Shown: positions 16,836-24,472 of the stretch, in pieces
Numbering within the stretch: position 1 is the first letter of the stretch
How the letters are laid out: every line of letters starts with the position of its first letter
Assembly: GCA_947477015.1 (NCBI GenBank)
Contig: CANJSM010000014.1
Location: forward strand, 1-32,058
Direction of reading: 5' to 3'
Length of the DNA stretch: 32,058 nt
Origin: Legionellaceae bacterium
Lineage (GTDB): Bacteria > Pseudomonadota > Gammaproteobacteria > Legionellales > Legionellaceae
The notes under the pieces: model-generated
The model's database searches: none
Told to the model about the DNA's origin: nothing
What the model saw: the letters and a program-made list of their open reading frames with translations, nothing else
Made by a program: the position numbers and the translations under genes

Positions 16836-17828
16836 ATGTCATATGCAGCAATTAAAGCTATTGAATATTATCTTCCCTCTATGGAGCTGTCAAATGAACA
16901 GCTTGCAATAGATTTCCCTGATTTTTCAGCGGATAAAATATTTTGCAAAACAGGAATCAAAAAAAGACATATTTGTGCGAGCAGTCAATTTTCATCTGAT
17001 ATGGCCATTGCTGCTGCAAATCAATTATTTAGTAGTAATCCAAGCATTAAAGAGAAAATTGACTTTGTGGTGTTTTGTTCTCAAACTCCAGACTATTTAT
17101 TGCCTACTACTGCTTGCATAATCCAAAATGCATTAGATTTGGATATGTCGGTTGGCGCGATGGATGTTAATTTAGGGTGCTCTGGGTTCGTTTATGGACT
17201 GTCTATAGCAAAAGGTTTAATCGAGTCTAAACAAGCGAACAATGTATTGTTGTTAACAGCAGATACCTATTCAAAATTAATGCATCAGTCTGATAAATCA
17301 GTTCGAACTATTTTTGGAGATGGAGCCGCAGCCACATGGATCACTAGCGTTTCTCATCATCAGCCATGCATTTCGCCGGTTTTGTTTGGCACAGATGGTT
17401 CAGGGTGGATGAACCTTTGTGTTAAAGGCCGCGGTATGCGTACATTTGATCAAACTGATGCTGATCCATTTTTAAGAATGCAAGGGCCGGAGATTTTTAG
17501 TTTTACTCTTGATACGGTTCCCAAATCAGTCATGCAATTATTGGCACGTGAACAATTAAATCTTGATGATATTGACTTGTTTGTGTTTCATCAAGCAAAT
17601 CAATATATTTTAGAGCATTTGAGAAAAAAAATAGGTATACCTTCTGAAAAATTTTTGTTAGCAATGGATTTTTGTGGTAATACTGTGTCATCGACGATTC
17701 CTATTGCACTAAAAGAGGCACAAAACAACCGAACACTAAGCGGTTGTCAAAAAGTGATGGTGGTGGGATTTGGCGTTGGTTATTCATGGGCAGCAAGCAT
17801 TATAAATTGTGAGTATCTTATTGAGTAG
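16836..17828 (+). CDS. 3-oxoacyl-ACP synthase III (FabH/KAS III)-like protein, copy 2
   Basis: A 330-residue FabH-like enzyme with an intact Cys115 ('NLGCSGFVYG'), His252 ('FHQANQYI') and Asn282 ('CGNTVSSTIP'). It is clearly related to the copy at 13235: both share 'SQTPDY-LLP-TACI' and 'GCSGxVYGL' contexts. They differ across most other positions, so they are diverged paralogues rather than a recent duplication. Only three bases separate it from the PglD-like gene. Two condensing enzymes could run two rounds of elongation, use different starters, or work as a pair. A non-condensing acyl-transfer role is also possible, since some KAS III relatives acylate sugars or amines. Confidence 0.9.
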   Translation: MSYAAIKAIEYYLPSMELSNEQLAIDFPDFSADKIFCKTGIKKRHICASSQFSSDMAIAAANQLFSSNPSIKEKIDFVVFCSQTPDYLLPTTACIIQNALDLDMSVGAMDVNLGCSGFVYGLSIAKGLIESKQANNVLLLTADTYSKLMHQSDKSVRTIFGDGAAATWITSVSHHQPCISPVLFGTDGSGWMNLCVKGRGMRTFDQTDADPFLRMQGPEIFSFTLDTVPKSVMQLLAREQLNLDDIDLFVFHQANQYILEHLRKKIGIPSEKFLLAMDFCGNTVSSTIPIALKEAQNNRTLSGCQKVMVVGFGVGYSWAASIINCEYLIE

Positions 17829-17849
17829 GGGCTGTTTACCATTTAAATT

Positions 17850-17876
17850 TCGACGTCTCGCGGCTTGTCCGCTGGA
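17850..17876. repeat. Short hairpin, possible degenerate dispersed repeat
   Basis: The 180-base gap before the phosphoglycosyl transferase contains GCGG-CTTGT-CCGC (17860-17872). This imperfect hairpin resembles degenerate copies of intergenic palindromes of the type CCGCGG-CTTGT-CCGCGG. There is no T-run. The rest of the gap shows only a GGGAGTG ribosome site before the next gene. Confidence 0.3.
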
Positions 17877-18008
17877 TCTAAAACGATCTATTTCAGCGCA
17901 ATAAGCATGAGGATGAACTGAGATAGCTGGAATGGAAAAACGAATGATCAATAACCTATAAACAGAATTTAGTGGTTTTTAATCTATTCTCAGGGAGTGT
18001 GAGGCTAA

Positions 18009-18614
18009 ATGTTTAAACGTTTGTTTGATATCGTTGTTGCTGGGTTGTTACTAGTTTTTCTGTCTCCTGTTATGCTACTAGCATCGGGACTCATTTTTTT
18101 TCGATTAGGTTCCCCCATTTTTTTTCGCCAATCACGCCCAGGCTTGAATCAAGCACCCTTTAAAATCATAAAGTTCAGAACAATGACAGATGCTGTGGAT
18201 TCTCAAGGAAACTATTTAACAGATGAGCAACGGCTAACTAAACTAGGTCAATTTTTTCGCGCAACGAGTGTTGATGAATTGCCGGAGTTATGGAATGTCA
18301 TTAAAGGTGAGATGAGTCTAGTAGGTCCTAGACCATTGCTGATGGAGTACTTACCCCTTTATAACAAAGATCAGTTGCGTCGTCATAAAATGCGCCCAGG
18401 TATTACAGGATGGGCGCAAGTGAATGGGCGAAATGCTATGTCTTGGGAAAAGAAATTTGAGTGTGATGTCTGGTATGTTGATAACAGCTCATTTTTATTG
18501 GACATTAAAATTCTTTTATTGACGATTATAAAAGTTTTTATGCGCGAGGGTATTCATTCCGAAGGACAAGTTACAGCGGAAAGATTTGAAGGGACCGCTG
18601 CGAGCGATGTGTAA
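18009..18614 (+). CDS. Initiating phosphoglycosyl transferase (PglC/WcaJ-type, bacterial sugar transferase)
   Basis: A 201-residue monotopic membrane enzyme that moves a sugar-1-phosphate from UDP-sugar to undecaprenyl phosphate, starting the repeat unit on the inner face of the inner membrane. It has one N-terminal membrane segment ('FDIVVAGLLLVFLSPVMLLA'), then 'FRQSRPGLNQAPFKIIKFRTM', the catalytic Asp89-Glu90 pair in 'SVDELPELWNVIKGEMSLVG', and 'RPGITGWAQVNGRN'. The short, single-domain form equals PglC, which uses UDP-di-N-acetylbacillosamine or related UDP-amino sugars. The neighbouring DegT and PglD-like genes fit that donor type. It is the only initiating enzyme in the window. Confidence 0.92.
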   Translation: MFKRLFDIVVAGLLLVFLSPVMLLASGLIFFRLGSPIFFRQSRPGLNQAPFKIIKFRTMTDAVDSQGNYLTDEQRLTKLGQFFRATSVDELPELWNVIKGEMSLVGPRPLLMEYLPLYNKDQLRRHKMRPGITGWAQVNGRNAMSWEKKFECDVWYVDNSSFLLDIKILLLTIIKVFMREGIHSEGQVTAERFEGTAASDV

Positions 18615-18654
18615 GGCGTGCTTGTACTTTTTTTGATAATACGGGAGGGATAAC

Positions 18655-19875
18655 GTGTTAAATACAACCTTTTCATCATGGCCTGCTTATACTGAAGAAG
18701 AAGCAGATGCCGTTCGAACCCTTCTCTTGTCAAACAGAGTGAATTATTGGACGGGTTCAGAGTGTCAGTTATTTGAAGAAGATTTTGCTGCGTGGAGTGG
18801 AGTCGATTATGCCGTTGCATTAATGAATGGCACGGTTGCTCTTGATGTCGCTCTAAAAGCCCTTGATATTGGTGTAGGTGATGAAGTTATTGTAACGTCT
18901 CGAACCTTCATTGCGTCTGCATCATGCATAGTGCTCGCAGGCGCCACACCTGTTTTTGCCGATGTAGATGAAAACAGTCAAAACATCACGGCTGAAACGA
19001 TTAGACCTCTTTTATCACGACAAACAAAAGCCATTATTTGCGTGCACTTAGCCGGCTGGCCATGTGACATGGATCCCATTATGGATTTAGCGCGTGAACA
19101 GAATATATATGTCATTGAAGACTGTGCACAAGCTCACGGAGCTATTTACAAGGGACGCTCGGTTGGTTCCATTGGCCACATAGGTGCTTGGTCATTTTGT
19201 CAGGATAAAATTATGACAACCAGTGGAGAAGGAGGGATGGTGACTACAAATGACCCCGCCCTTTGGTCTAGAATGTGGTCGTATAAGGATCATGGTAAGT
19301 CACGAGAAGCCGTACTAAAATCAAAAAGCACATTGGAGTTCAATTGGGTCCATGATAATTTTGGAACCAATTGGCGAATGACAGAAATACAGGCGGTGAT
19401 AGGTCGAATTCAACTAAAACGCATGAAAGAGTGGCATGCTAAACGCCTTAGTAATGCTCAACGAATATGGTCTGTAGCTGAAGAACTGCCTGGTCTTAGA
19501 GTCCCTGAAATTCCACACCATAGTGAACACGCTGCTTATAAATGTTATGTCTTTGTTATTCCTGAGCAATTAGCTGTAGGTTGGAACCGGCATGGGATTT
19601 TAACGGCGATTCGCGAACGAGGTGTACCTTGTTACATAGGATCTTGTTCAGAGGTTTACCTTGAGAAAGCTTTTGATAACACCAGCTATCGGCCGAGCGA
19701 GCGTCTCACTGTTGCGCGCCGCCTTGGTGAGACTAGCTTAATGTTTTTGGTACATCCGACTTTAACCAGTGCAGAAATAGACAAGACAACTAGAGTATTG
19801 AGGGATGTCATGTTTATGGCCACTGCGCGCGTTCAATCAAGACAGAAACTTTCTTGTGAAATGGCGATTAGTTGA
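18655..19875 (+). CDS. DegT-family nucleotide-sugar aminotransferase, PglE/VioA-like role
   Basis: A 406-residue PLP enzyme. The PLP lysine is Lys185 in 'SFCQDKIMTTSGEGGMVTT', with 'IEDCAQAHGA' supplying the cofactor Asp. It starts with GTG preceded by a strong GGGAGGG site. The 'EGG' after the lysine is typical of C4 sugar aminotransferases such as PglE or Per, unlike the 3-aminotransferase-like copy at 2067. The product would be a 4-amino-4,6-dideoxy sugar that the PglD-like enzyme could N-acylate and the PglC-like enzyme could load on lipid. The matching retaining 4,6-dehydratase (PglF type) is not in the window; FnlA makes a C5-epimerised product. It ends the + strand locus. Confidence 0.87.
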   Translation: MLNTTFSSWPAYTEEEADAVRTLLLSNRVNYWTGSECQLFEEDFAAWSGVDYAVALMNGTVALDVALKALDIGVGDEVIVTSRTFIASASCIVLAGATPVFADVDENSQNITAETIRPLLSRQTKAIICVHLAGWPCDMDPIMDLAREQNIYVIEDCAQAHGAIYKGRSVGSIGHIGAWSFCQDKIMTTSGEGGMVTTNDPALWSRMWSYKDHGKSREAVLKSKSTLEFNWVHDNFGTNWRMTEIQAVIGRIQLKRMKEWHAKRLSNAQRIWSVAEELPGLRVPEIPHHSEHAAYKCYVFVIPEQLAVGWNRHGILTAIRERGVPCYIGSCSEVYLEKAFDNTSYRPSERLTVARRLGETSLMFLVHPTLTSAEIDKTTRVLRDVMFMATARVQSRQKLSCEMAIS

Positions 19876-20248
19876 TAATTATTTTTGAAAGTAAATGCAA
19901 TATACATTGATCCTGATCAAAAATAGCCCACATTTTTAGGCGGCCATTTTAACTTAAAACGAGTCATCCGATTAGATATAGCCCAACCATCTGCCAAGAG
20001 AAAATATAAGTCGATAACGACAGCTAAGTATAGCAAGCGTTCATCAGTCGAGACGTTGGATATGTTTCTCACCCACTTTTAGTTTTGTTTTGAGCGGAAA
20101 ATCCTTTTCTAACAGATTTGGACCATTGGTACTTCAGTGTTATTATTGCGCATTATTCACATCTGCTATTAGATTTTACTCTCTTAGCTAGGTGTCCGAA
20201 AAATTAGGGCAGGATCGCACTAATCTAACGATTTTCCCATTTAGCATC
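19876..20248. other. Convergent intergenic region, no gene seen
   Basis: This 373-base gap lies between the end of the polysaccharide locus and the 3' end of the oppositely oriented acyltransferase gene. It holds a perfect short palindrome TTGATC-CT-GATCAA at 19907-19920, too tight to form a good hairpin. At about 20191-20220 there is a 'GTGTCCGAAAAATTAGG' stretch that looks like a transposon end but has no partner that I can find. No convincing terminator or RNA gene is visible. Confidence 0.5.
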
Positions 20249-22276
20249 TTAAGCAACCGCGCTCATAGCCCCAATAAACATGGGCGTCAATAGCTTATTT
20301 CCATATTCACTCATATGGTCGCCATCGTAATAAATGGGGCGACCATTAGCCTGAGCTTTACAACGACCATTTGCACATAGAAAGTCTACAGGATCTAGAA
20401 CACTTGCACCGCATTGAATAGACGTTGCTGAAATTAATTTTCGAACCACGGCACTATGTTTTAAATAATTTTCATAATCCAGCGATAGGTCATCTTTTTT
20501 GTTTAATAATAGATTGCGTGCTAATGTATTTGGAATATTTCTCCCCATTTCAGGCGTGGGTTGAACCAAAAAAACTGGATTTGTTGTTGATAGTTCACAA
20601 ATGGTTTTTTTAAGATTTTCTCTCCAGTCATTAATTAGCTGAGCGTTTACGACTGGATTAGGTTTGTCAAAATAAATAGCTGGAGCAGTCTTACCTTCTA
20701 CTACTCTTTTCGGATCTGTTTGGCCATATATATAAGCTGTTGTCCTAGCGACCCAAAAAATGGGCACTCCTTTGAATTCAGTTTTAATTTGTTTTAATCT
20801 TAAGCCATTTTCTATGTAGCATGAATCAGAGTTGTATGCGCTCTTCGCCCCCATAACAAATGGGCAAGATGCTTTGGTGAAGGCAATAATACCTTCATTT
20901 TTTAAATCAAATGCGTTCGATAATGCCGTAGTCAAAGCGTCTGCATGACTATCTCCTACAATGATAGCTTTAATTTTTTCCTTATTACCAATATAACATG
21001 GTTTTAATTCCCCTTTTTCGTTTTCGCCTGTCATACATTTATATGGGTTTGTATTTAAAGCTTCTTTCGCTGCTACAATAATTTCATCCGAATAGTGAAA
21101 TTCACATCCATTCGTCAAATAGATTAAGCTACCACTCATACCTACAAGCATGGAAATGTAAACAAAATTATATCTTGATAGCAAGATATTGATATGGGTA
21201 GACCATTTGGTTATGCTTAGCGGCTTCGAATAGCTTAATAAAGCTCCGCGGCTGCCACCGGCGTCAACCTCTAACAAATGGCTCTTTACATTCTTGAGCT
21301 TAATTTTTTCTATATACTTGTTACTTAAAAAACCCATAATGACAGACATTGTTATTGCGGCATAAATCCAAATTCCAGACAGTGAATAATAATAAATAGC
21401 CACTACTAAAGGCCAATGCCAAAGGTAGATAGAATATGACCATGTCCCTATTTTTTGAAATACCAAGTTGCCAGTGATAATACTGTGCTTTTGTTGTGAC
21501 TGAATAACCAGAAAAGAACCTAGAACAGGGAATATAGCCAAGTAACCTGGCCATGAACTATTTTTTGATATAAAAATGTAGGACCCAAGGATCAGTACTA
21601 GACCAAACCACTCGAGCGTCTTCTTACTAACGTCTTTGATTTTCAATGGATACAGATACGCCGCACCACCAAACAACATTTCCCATGTTCGTGTTGGTAA
21701 TAAATAATAAGCAGCGTTTGGCCATTTAAGAGTCGTAATAATGCAAAATAAAAAGCTTAACGCGATGCCACCCAGCACCGCTAATTTCATATTTATCATT
21801 GAAGTGTACTTGCGCATTATAACAAGCACTATTGGGTATATTATATAAAATTGCCACTCTGTAGATAATGACCATGTATGCAACAACCATTTTTCATGTG
21901 ATGCCATGTCAAAATAGCCGGCTTCTCTCCAATAAATTAAATTGGAAACGAAACTCAAACTGCTAGCTACATGTTTACCTAAGCTTCTATAATCTAATGG
22001 TGTCATGTAAAACCACCCGAATATAAGTAAAGCTATACACAATACAGTTAATGCAGGTAAAATTCTTACTGCTCTGGCAAGATAAAACTCTAAGATAGAA
22101 AATTTTTTTTGCTCAATCCGCTCAAATATAATTCCAGTCATTAAAAAACCTGAAATTACAAAGAATACGTCAACACCAGCATAACCACCGGGGAGCCATG
22201 CATAATTAAAATGGAATAATACGACAGCAATTACAGCGATAGCTCTTAACCCATTAATATCCTTTCTAAATCGCAT
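20249..22276 (-). CDS. OafA/YrhL-type membrane acyltransferase with C-terminal SGNH domain
   Basis: A 675-residue inner-membrane O-acyltransferase. The N-terminal acyltransferase-3 domain begins 'MRFRKDINGLRAIAVIAVVLFHF' with the hallmark 'LFHFNYAWLPGGYAGVDVFFVISGFLMTGII', followed by about ten membrane helices. The C-terminal periplasmic SGNH domain has the nucleophile in 'IIVGDSHADAL' and the Asp/His pair in 'YYDGDHMSEYGNK'. Such fusions O-acetylate lipopolysaccharide O-antigen or other glycans. The frame is open for 33 more codons upstream to 22375, but those lack family similarity. ATG 22276 with an AGAGAAG site is the better start. It faces the polysaccharide locus and likely decorates its product. 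Confidence 0.92.
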   Translation of the reverse strand: MRFRKDINGLRAIAVIAVVLFHFNYAWLPGGYAGVDVFFVISGFLMTGIIFERIEQKKFSILEFYLARAVRILPALTVLCIALLIFGWFYMTPLDYRSLGKHVASSLSFVSNLIYWREAGYFDMASHEKWLLHTWSLSTEWQFYIIYPIVLVIMRKYTSMINMKLAVLGGIALSFLFCIITTLKWPNAAYYLLPTRTWEMLFGGAAYLYPLKIKDVSKKTLEWFGLVLILGSYIFISKNSSWPGYLAIFPVLGSFLVIQSQQKHSIITGNLVFQKIGTWSYSIYLWHWPLVVAIYYYSLSGIWIYAAITMSVIMGFLSNKYIEKIKLKNVKSHLLEVDAGGSRGALLSYSKPLSITKWSTHINILLSRYNFVYISMLVGMSGSLIYLTNGCEFHYSDEIIVAAKEALNTNPYKCMTGENEKGELKPCYIGNKEKIKAIIVGDSHADALTTALSNAFDLKNEGIIAFTKASCPFVMGAKSAYNSDSCYIENGLRLKQIKTEFKGVPIFWVARTTAYIYGQTDPKRVVEGKTAPAIYFDKPNPVVNAQLINDWRENLKKTICELSTTNPVFLVQPTPEMGRNIPNTLARNLLLNKKDDLSLDYENYLKHSAVVRKLISATSIQCGASVLDPVDFLCANGRCKAQANGRPIYYDGDHMSEYGNKLLTPMFIGAMSAVA

Positions 22277-22530
22277 AACTTCTCTTGTTTGGTGAATTAG
22301 GCAGGGGACAATAACAATATCCCTGTTCGCTGTCATTTCAGTCGCATTACAGCAGATAAACTTTGGTCTTGTCAATCTAAGTCATTAGTCCGATTTATTT
22401 TCTTAATGCATCGAGTGAACTCTTGGAGGGGTTATAGCTTTTATAAAGATTATGCTCTCTGGTGTATAAGCTGATTCTTGGTGTAGTTCCAGCTAAGTTG
22501 AGTTATATATACAAGCGCGGGATTCAGCCT

Positions 22531-22716
22531 ATGTTATTGGATAAGCTTCATGTAAAAAAACACGAAATTGCTTTATTAGCGGCTTAGTACGGTGCCCGAC
22601 GTATACGTGTTTTTGGTTCTGTTGCAAGAGGCGAGGAGAGGATGAATAGCGACATTGATTTTTTGGTCGACTTTCCCCAAGGGTATGATATTTCTAACCA
22701 TTCGATATGTGGGTAA
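22531..22716 (+). pseudogene. Broken MNT-type nucleotidyltransferase (antitoxin-like), in-frame stop and 3' truncation
   Basis: Read from ATG 22531, the frame encodes 'MLLDKLHVKKHEIALLAA', a TAG stop at 22585-22587, then 'YGARRIRVFGSVARGEERMN' and 'SDIDFLVDFPQGYD'. This is the classic minimal nucleotidyltransferase (MNT) core, G-S-x-A-R-G-E ... S-D-I-D-F-L-V, known from HEPN/MNT toxin-antitoxin pairs and DUF86 partners. The TAG falls where a Lys (AAG) is usual, so one base change explains it. After 'GYD' (about 22689) similarity ends and the frame closes at 22716; the last third of the domain and any HEPN partner are missing. The gene is therefore not functional as it stands. Confidence 0.82.
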
Positions 22717-22817
22717 TTCTTTCCCTTCAGCGTACTCATTAACAATCAGAGATTTTTCGCTCACTTGGTGTATAGGATTTGGGGGTTCTGGCTGAACGGT
22801 TTCGTTATCTATGCACC

Positions 22818-23096
22818 CTAGCGCTGATAAGGCACACAAGGAGCATCAACATATGACCCGTTTAAGGTCAGGATCATGTTTACATTGGCTCGTTGATAGC
22901 GCACCATAGTGTCGTATTGATTGGTGCTGATATACCCATATATGTCACCACAATAAACCAATGAGTGAGCGGCTGCAGTAGGTTTTATGTGCATTTTTAG
23001 CTCACTCTCCCAGGGGTAGCGGGTTAGATCGCAGTGGGCAAATGTGCCTGAGCTGGCAAAGCTTAGTGCAACGGCCAAAAGAATAGTTTGTTTCAT
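22818..23096 (-). CDS. Small exported protein, unknown function
   Basis: A 92-residue protein with a clear Sec signal peptide: 'MKQTILLAVALSFASSGTFA' followed by an A-x-A type cleavage before 'HCDLTRYPW'. The mature part is about 72 residues and has three cysteines (in 'AHCDL', 'VYCGD', 'DAPCVP') and the motif 'QRANVNMILTLNGSYVDAPC'. It probably acts in the periplasm. The ribosome site CGGAG lies nine bases before the ATG. A short palindrome CGATAC/GTATCG (23112-23132) precedes it. I do not know a function. It looks like a small exported family seen in Legionella-like genomes, but that is recollection, not a search. Confidence 0.72.
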   Translation of the reverse strand: MKQTILLAVALSFASSGTFAHCDLTRYPWESELKMHIKPTAAAHSLVYCGDIYGYISTNQYDTMVRYQRANVNMILTLNGSYVDAPCVPYQR

Positions 23097-23174
23097 GGTT
23101 GATTGCTCCGCCGATACTTTACTCTTGTATCGACGGGTTTTAGGAATTCTTTAGTTTAGCTGAGGGTGGCTGGT

Positions 23175-24317
23175 TTAGCGAAAGCTAAAAACATGTTTCA
23201 TGACATATCGGATGACCCATAACGGGTAGCAAACATAGTACATAAACGAGAAGTTCTTTGGAAACGTTATGTATGGGAATAAATAGTCTATTTTAAATAA
23301 ATCATTTAATACGGCACTAACTTTTAGATGGCGCACAGCAAGTTTGCCAAGATAAAATCTATACTTAAAAAACAGGATTGGGTTTTTAATGCCATCCGTC
23401 ATTTCATAGTCGGCTGCAATGAACTGCTGAGCCAGCCTGACTAATTGTTGGCTGCGCAGACTAGGTTGTGTGAGGGGGATCTTCACATTAAAAAAATGTT
23501 TGGCCAGCAGTAAACTTTGTTCAACGATATGCTCGCAATGAAGTTCTGAGGCTAGGGCCATAATGCGGTCAAGATCACATCTTTTTTGTTCAATAAATAA
23601 AGCAATATCTTGCAACCAACGTAGACGAATCCATCCATGAATGGCACCGTGTAGCATTAAATAGAGAAGGTGGTAGTCATCATCTGGTGCGAGAATGGGT
23701 GTATTCATTAATTGGATGGGTTGAAGAGGGGTGGATGATAACGGAAAAAATTCCATTGCAAAATAGCTGAGCCTGAAGTGTAATTCCACCAATACATGAT
23801 GGGTGGGATGATAAAAAGCTATGTCATGGTGATGCCGCAGGTAATATTCTTTTTTAAATCCCTCTAATAAATAAGTGGGGTGTTTTTTTTGATAACCTAG
23901 TGAGGTGAGGGCTTCAATTGCATTAGAATAAGTTGTATTGTCGACCCAAACATCGATGTCATTGCATGGACGTGTTATTAGTCCACCATAAAGATGCATG
24001 TTTAATAATGTGCCTTTAACAAAGCAATGCTTAATGCTTTTGGCTGAGAAGGCACGCGCAATGCGGACGGTTTCTCTTGCCATCATTAAAATTCGGTGCT
24101 TGTCTTGTTGACATTTTTTTGTTAGAGCCAGCATCGTTTTGTTTTGAATATTCAGTGGAAGCAGGGCGTTGTGTACTTGATGCCAAACACGATGACGCAA
24201 TATGTATTTGTAAAATAAATCCCAATTGATTGTTGGATCAATATAGATAGTTGTGTCATGAGTTGATTTCGATTGTAGCGTTCGAAGAAGCAATGCTTGC
24301 TCGATATTTCCCTGCAT
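23175..24317 (-). CDS. NTP_transf_5-type nucleotidyltransferase family protein
   Basis: A 380-residue protein matching the pattern of the 'uncharacterised nucleotidyltransferase' family (PF14907 type). 'HCFVKGTLLNMHLYGGLITRPCNDIDVWVDN' carries the K-G anchor and the D-I-D metal motif of the nucleotidyltransferase fold. 'LLEGFKKEYYLRHHHDIAFYHP' and 'VELHFRLS' supply the third acidic strand, and 'HGAIHGWIRLRWLQDIALFIEQ' is the typical later motif. The substrate of most members is unknown; some phosphorylate or nucleotidylate peptides in RiPP loci. There is no RiPP precursor or maturation gene nearby. It lies alone between the exported protein and rplS. Confidence 0.8.
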   Translation of the reverse strand: MQGNIEQALLLRTLQSKSTHDTTIYIDPTINWDLFYKYILRHRVWHQVHNALLPLNIQNKTMLALTKKCQQDKHRILMMARETVRIARAFSAKSIKHCFVKGTLLNMHLYGGLITRPCNDIDVWVDNTTYSNAIEALTSLGYQKKHPTYLLEGFKKEYYLRHHHDIAFYHPTHHVLVELHFRLSYFAMEFFPLSSTPLQPIQLMNTPILAPDDDYHLLYLMLHGAIHGWIRLRWLQDIALFIEQKRCDLDRIMALASELHCEHIVEQSLLLAKHFFNVKIPLTQPSLRSQQLVRLAQQFIAADYEMTDGIKNPILFFKYRFYLGKLAVRHLKVSAVLNDLFKIDYLFPYITFPKNFSFMYYVCYPLWVIRYVMKHVFSFR

Positions 24318-24413
24318 TTGTAAAGTCCTTTTATATTACTCTGGTTCTCACGTCATGCAGAACTGTATATGTTTAACTGAATGTTTGGAAGTTCGAATTT
24401 GAATAGGGGGAAT

Positions 24414-24464
24414 GCTGGGCCTAGGCCCAGCCTACATGTGTTTGTAGATAGGGCCTTGGTCCAA
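24414..24464. repeat. Palindromic repeat pair between rplS and the nucleotidyltransferase gene
   Basis: A perfect 18-base palindrome, GCTGGGCCTAGGCCCAGC (24414-24431), is followed by CTACA-TGTGTT-TGTAG and a degenerate second unit TAGGGCCTTGGTCCAA (24449-24464). The same TTGGGCC-NN-GGCCCAA core occurs at 30397, 30439 and 32037, so this is a dispersed intergenic palindrome family (REP/BIME-like). It lies just past the 3' end of rplS. It lacks a U-tract, but a strong hairpin there could stabilise the transcript end. Confidence 0.75.
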
Positions 24465-24472
24465 TGATTGAA

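Noticed and set aside
20191-20222. Stretch 'GTGTCCGAAAAATTAGG' resembling a transposon end.
   Set aside because: No inverted partner or transposase fragment was found nearby; one end alone is too little to call an element.
22277-22375. N-terminal extension of the OafA-like gene to 22375.
   Set aside because: The extra 33 residues contain Cys and charged residues unlike the family N terminus, and ATG 22276 begins exactly at the conserved 'RKDINGLRAIAV' start with a ribosome site.
22576-22839. Open frame of 87 codons on the - strand, starting near the end of the small exported protein gene and running to 22576.
   Set aside because: It has only a TTG start with a stop two codons upstream, overlaps the exported protein gene, and its second half is simply antisense to the MNT remnant. 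The first 50 codons may be a fragment of some gene, but I cannot support a product.
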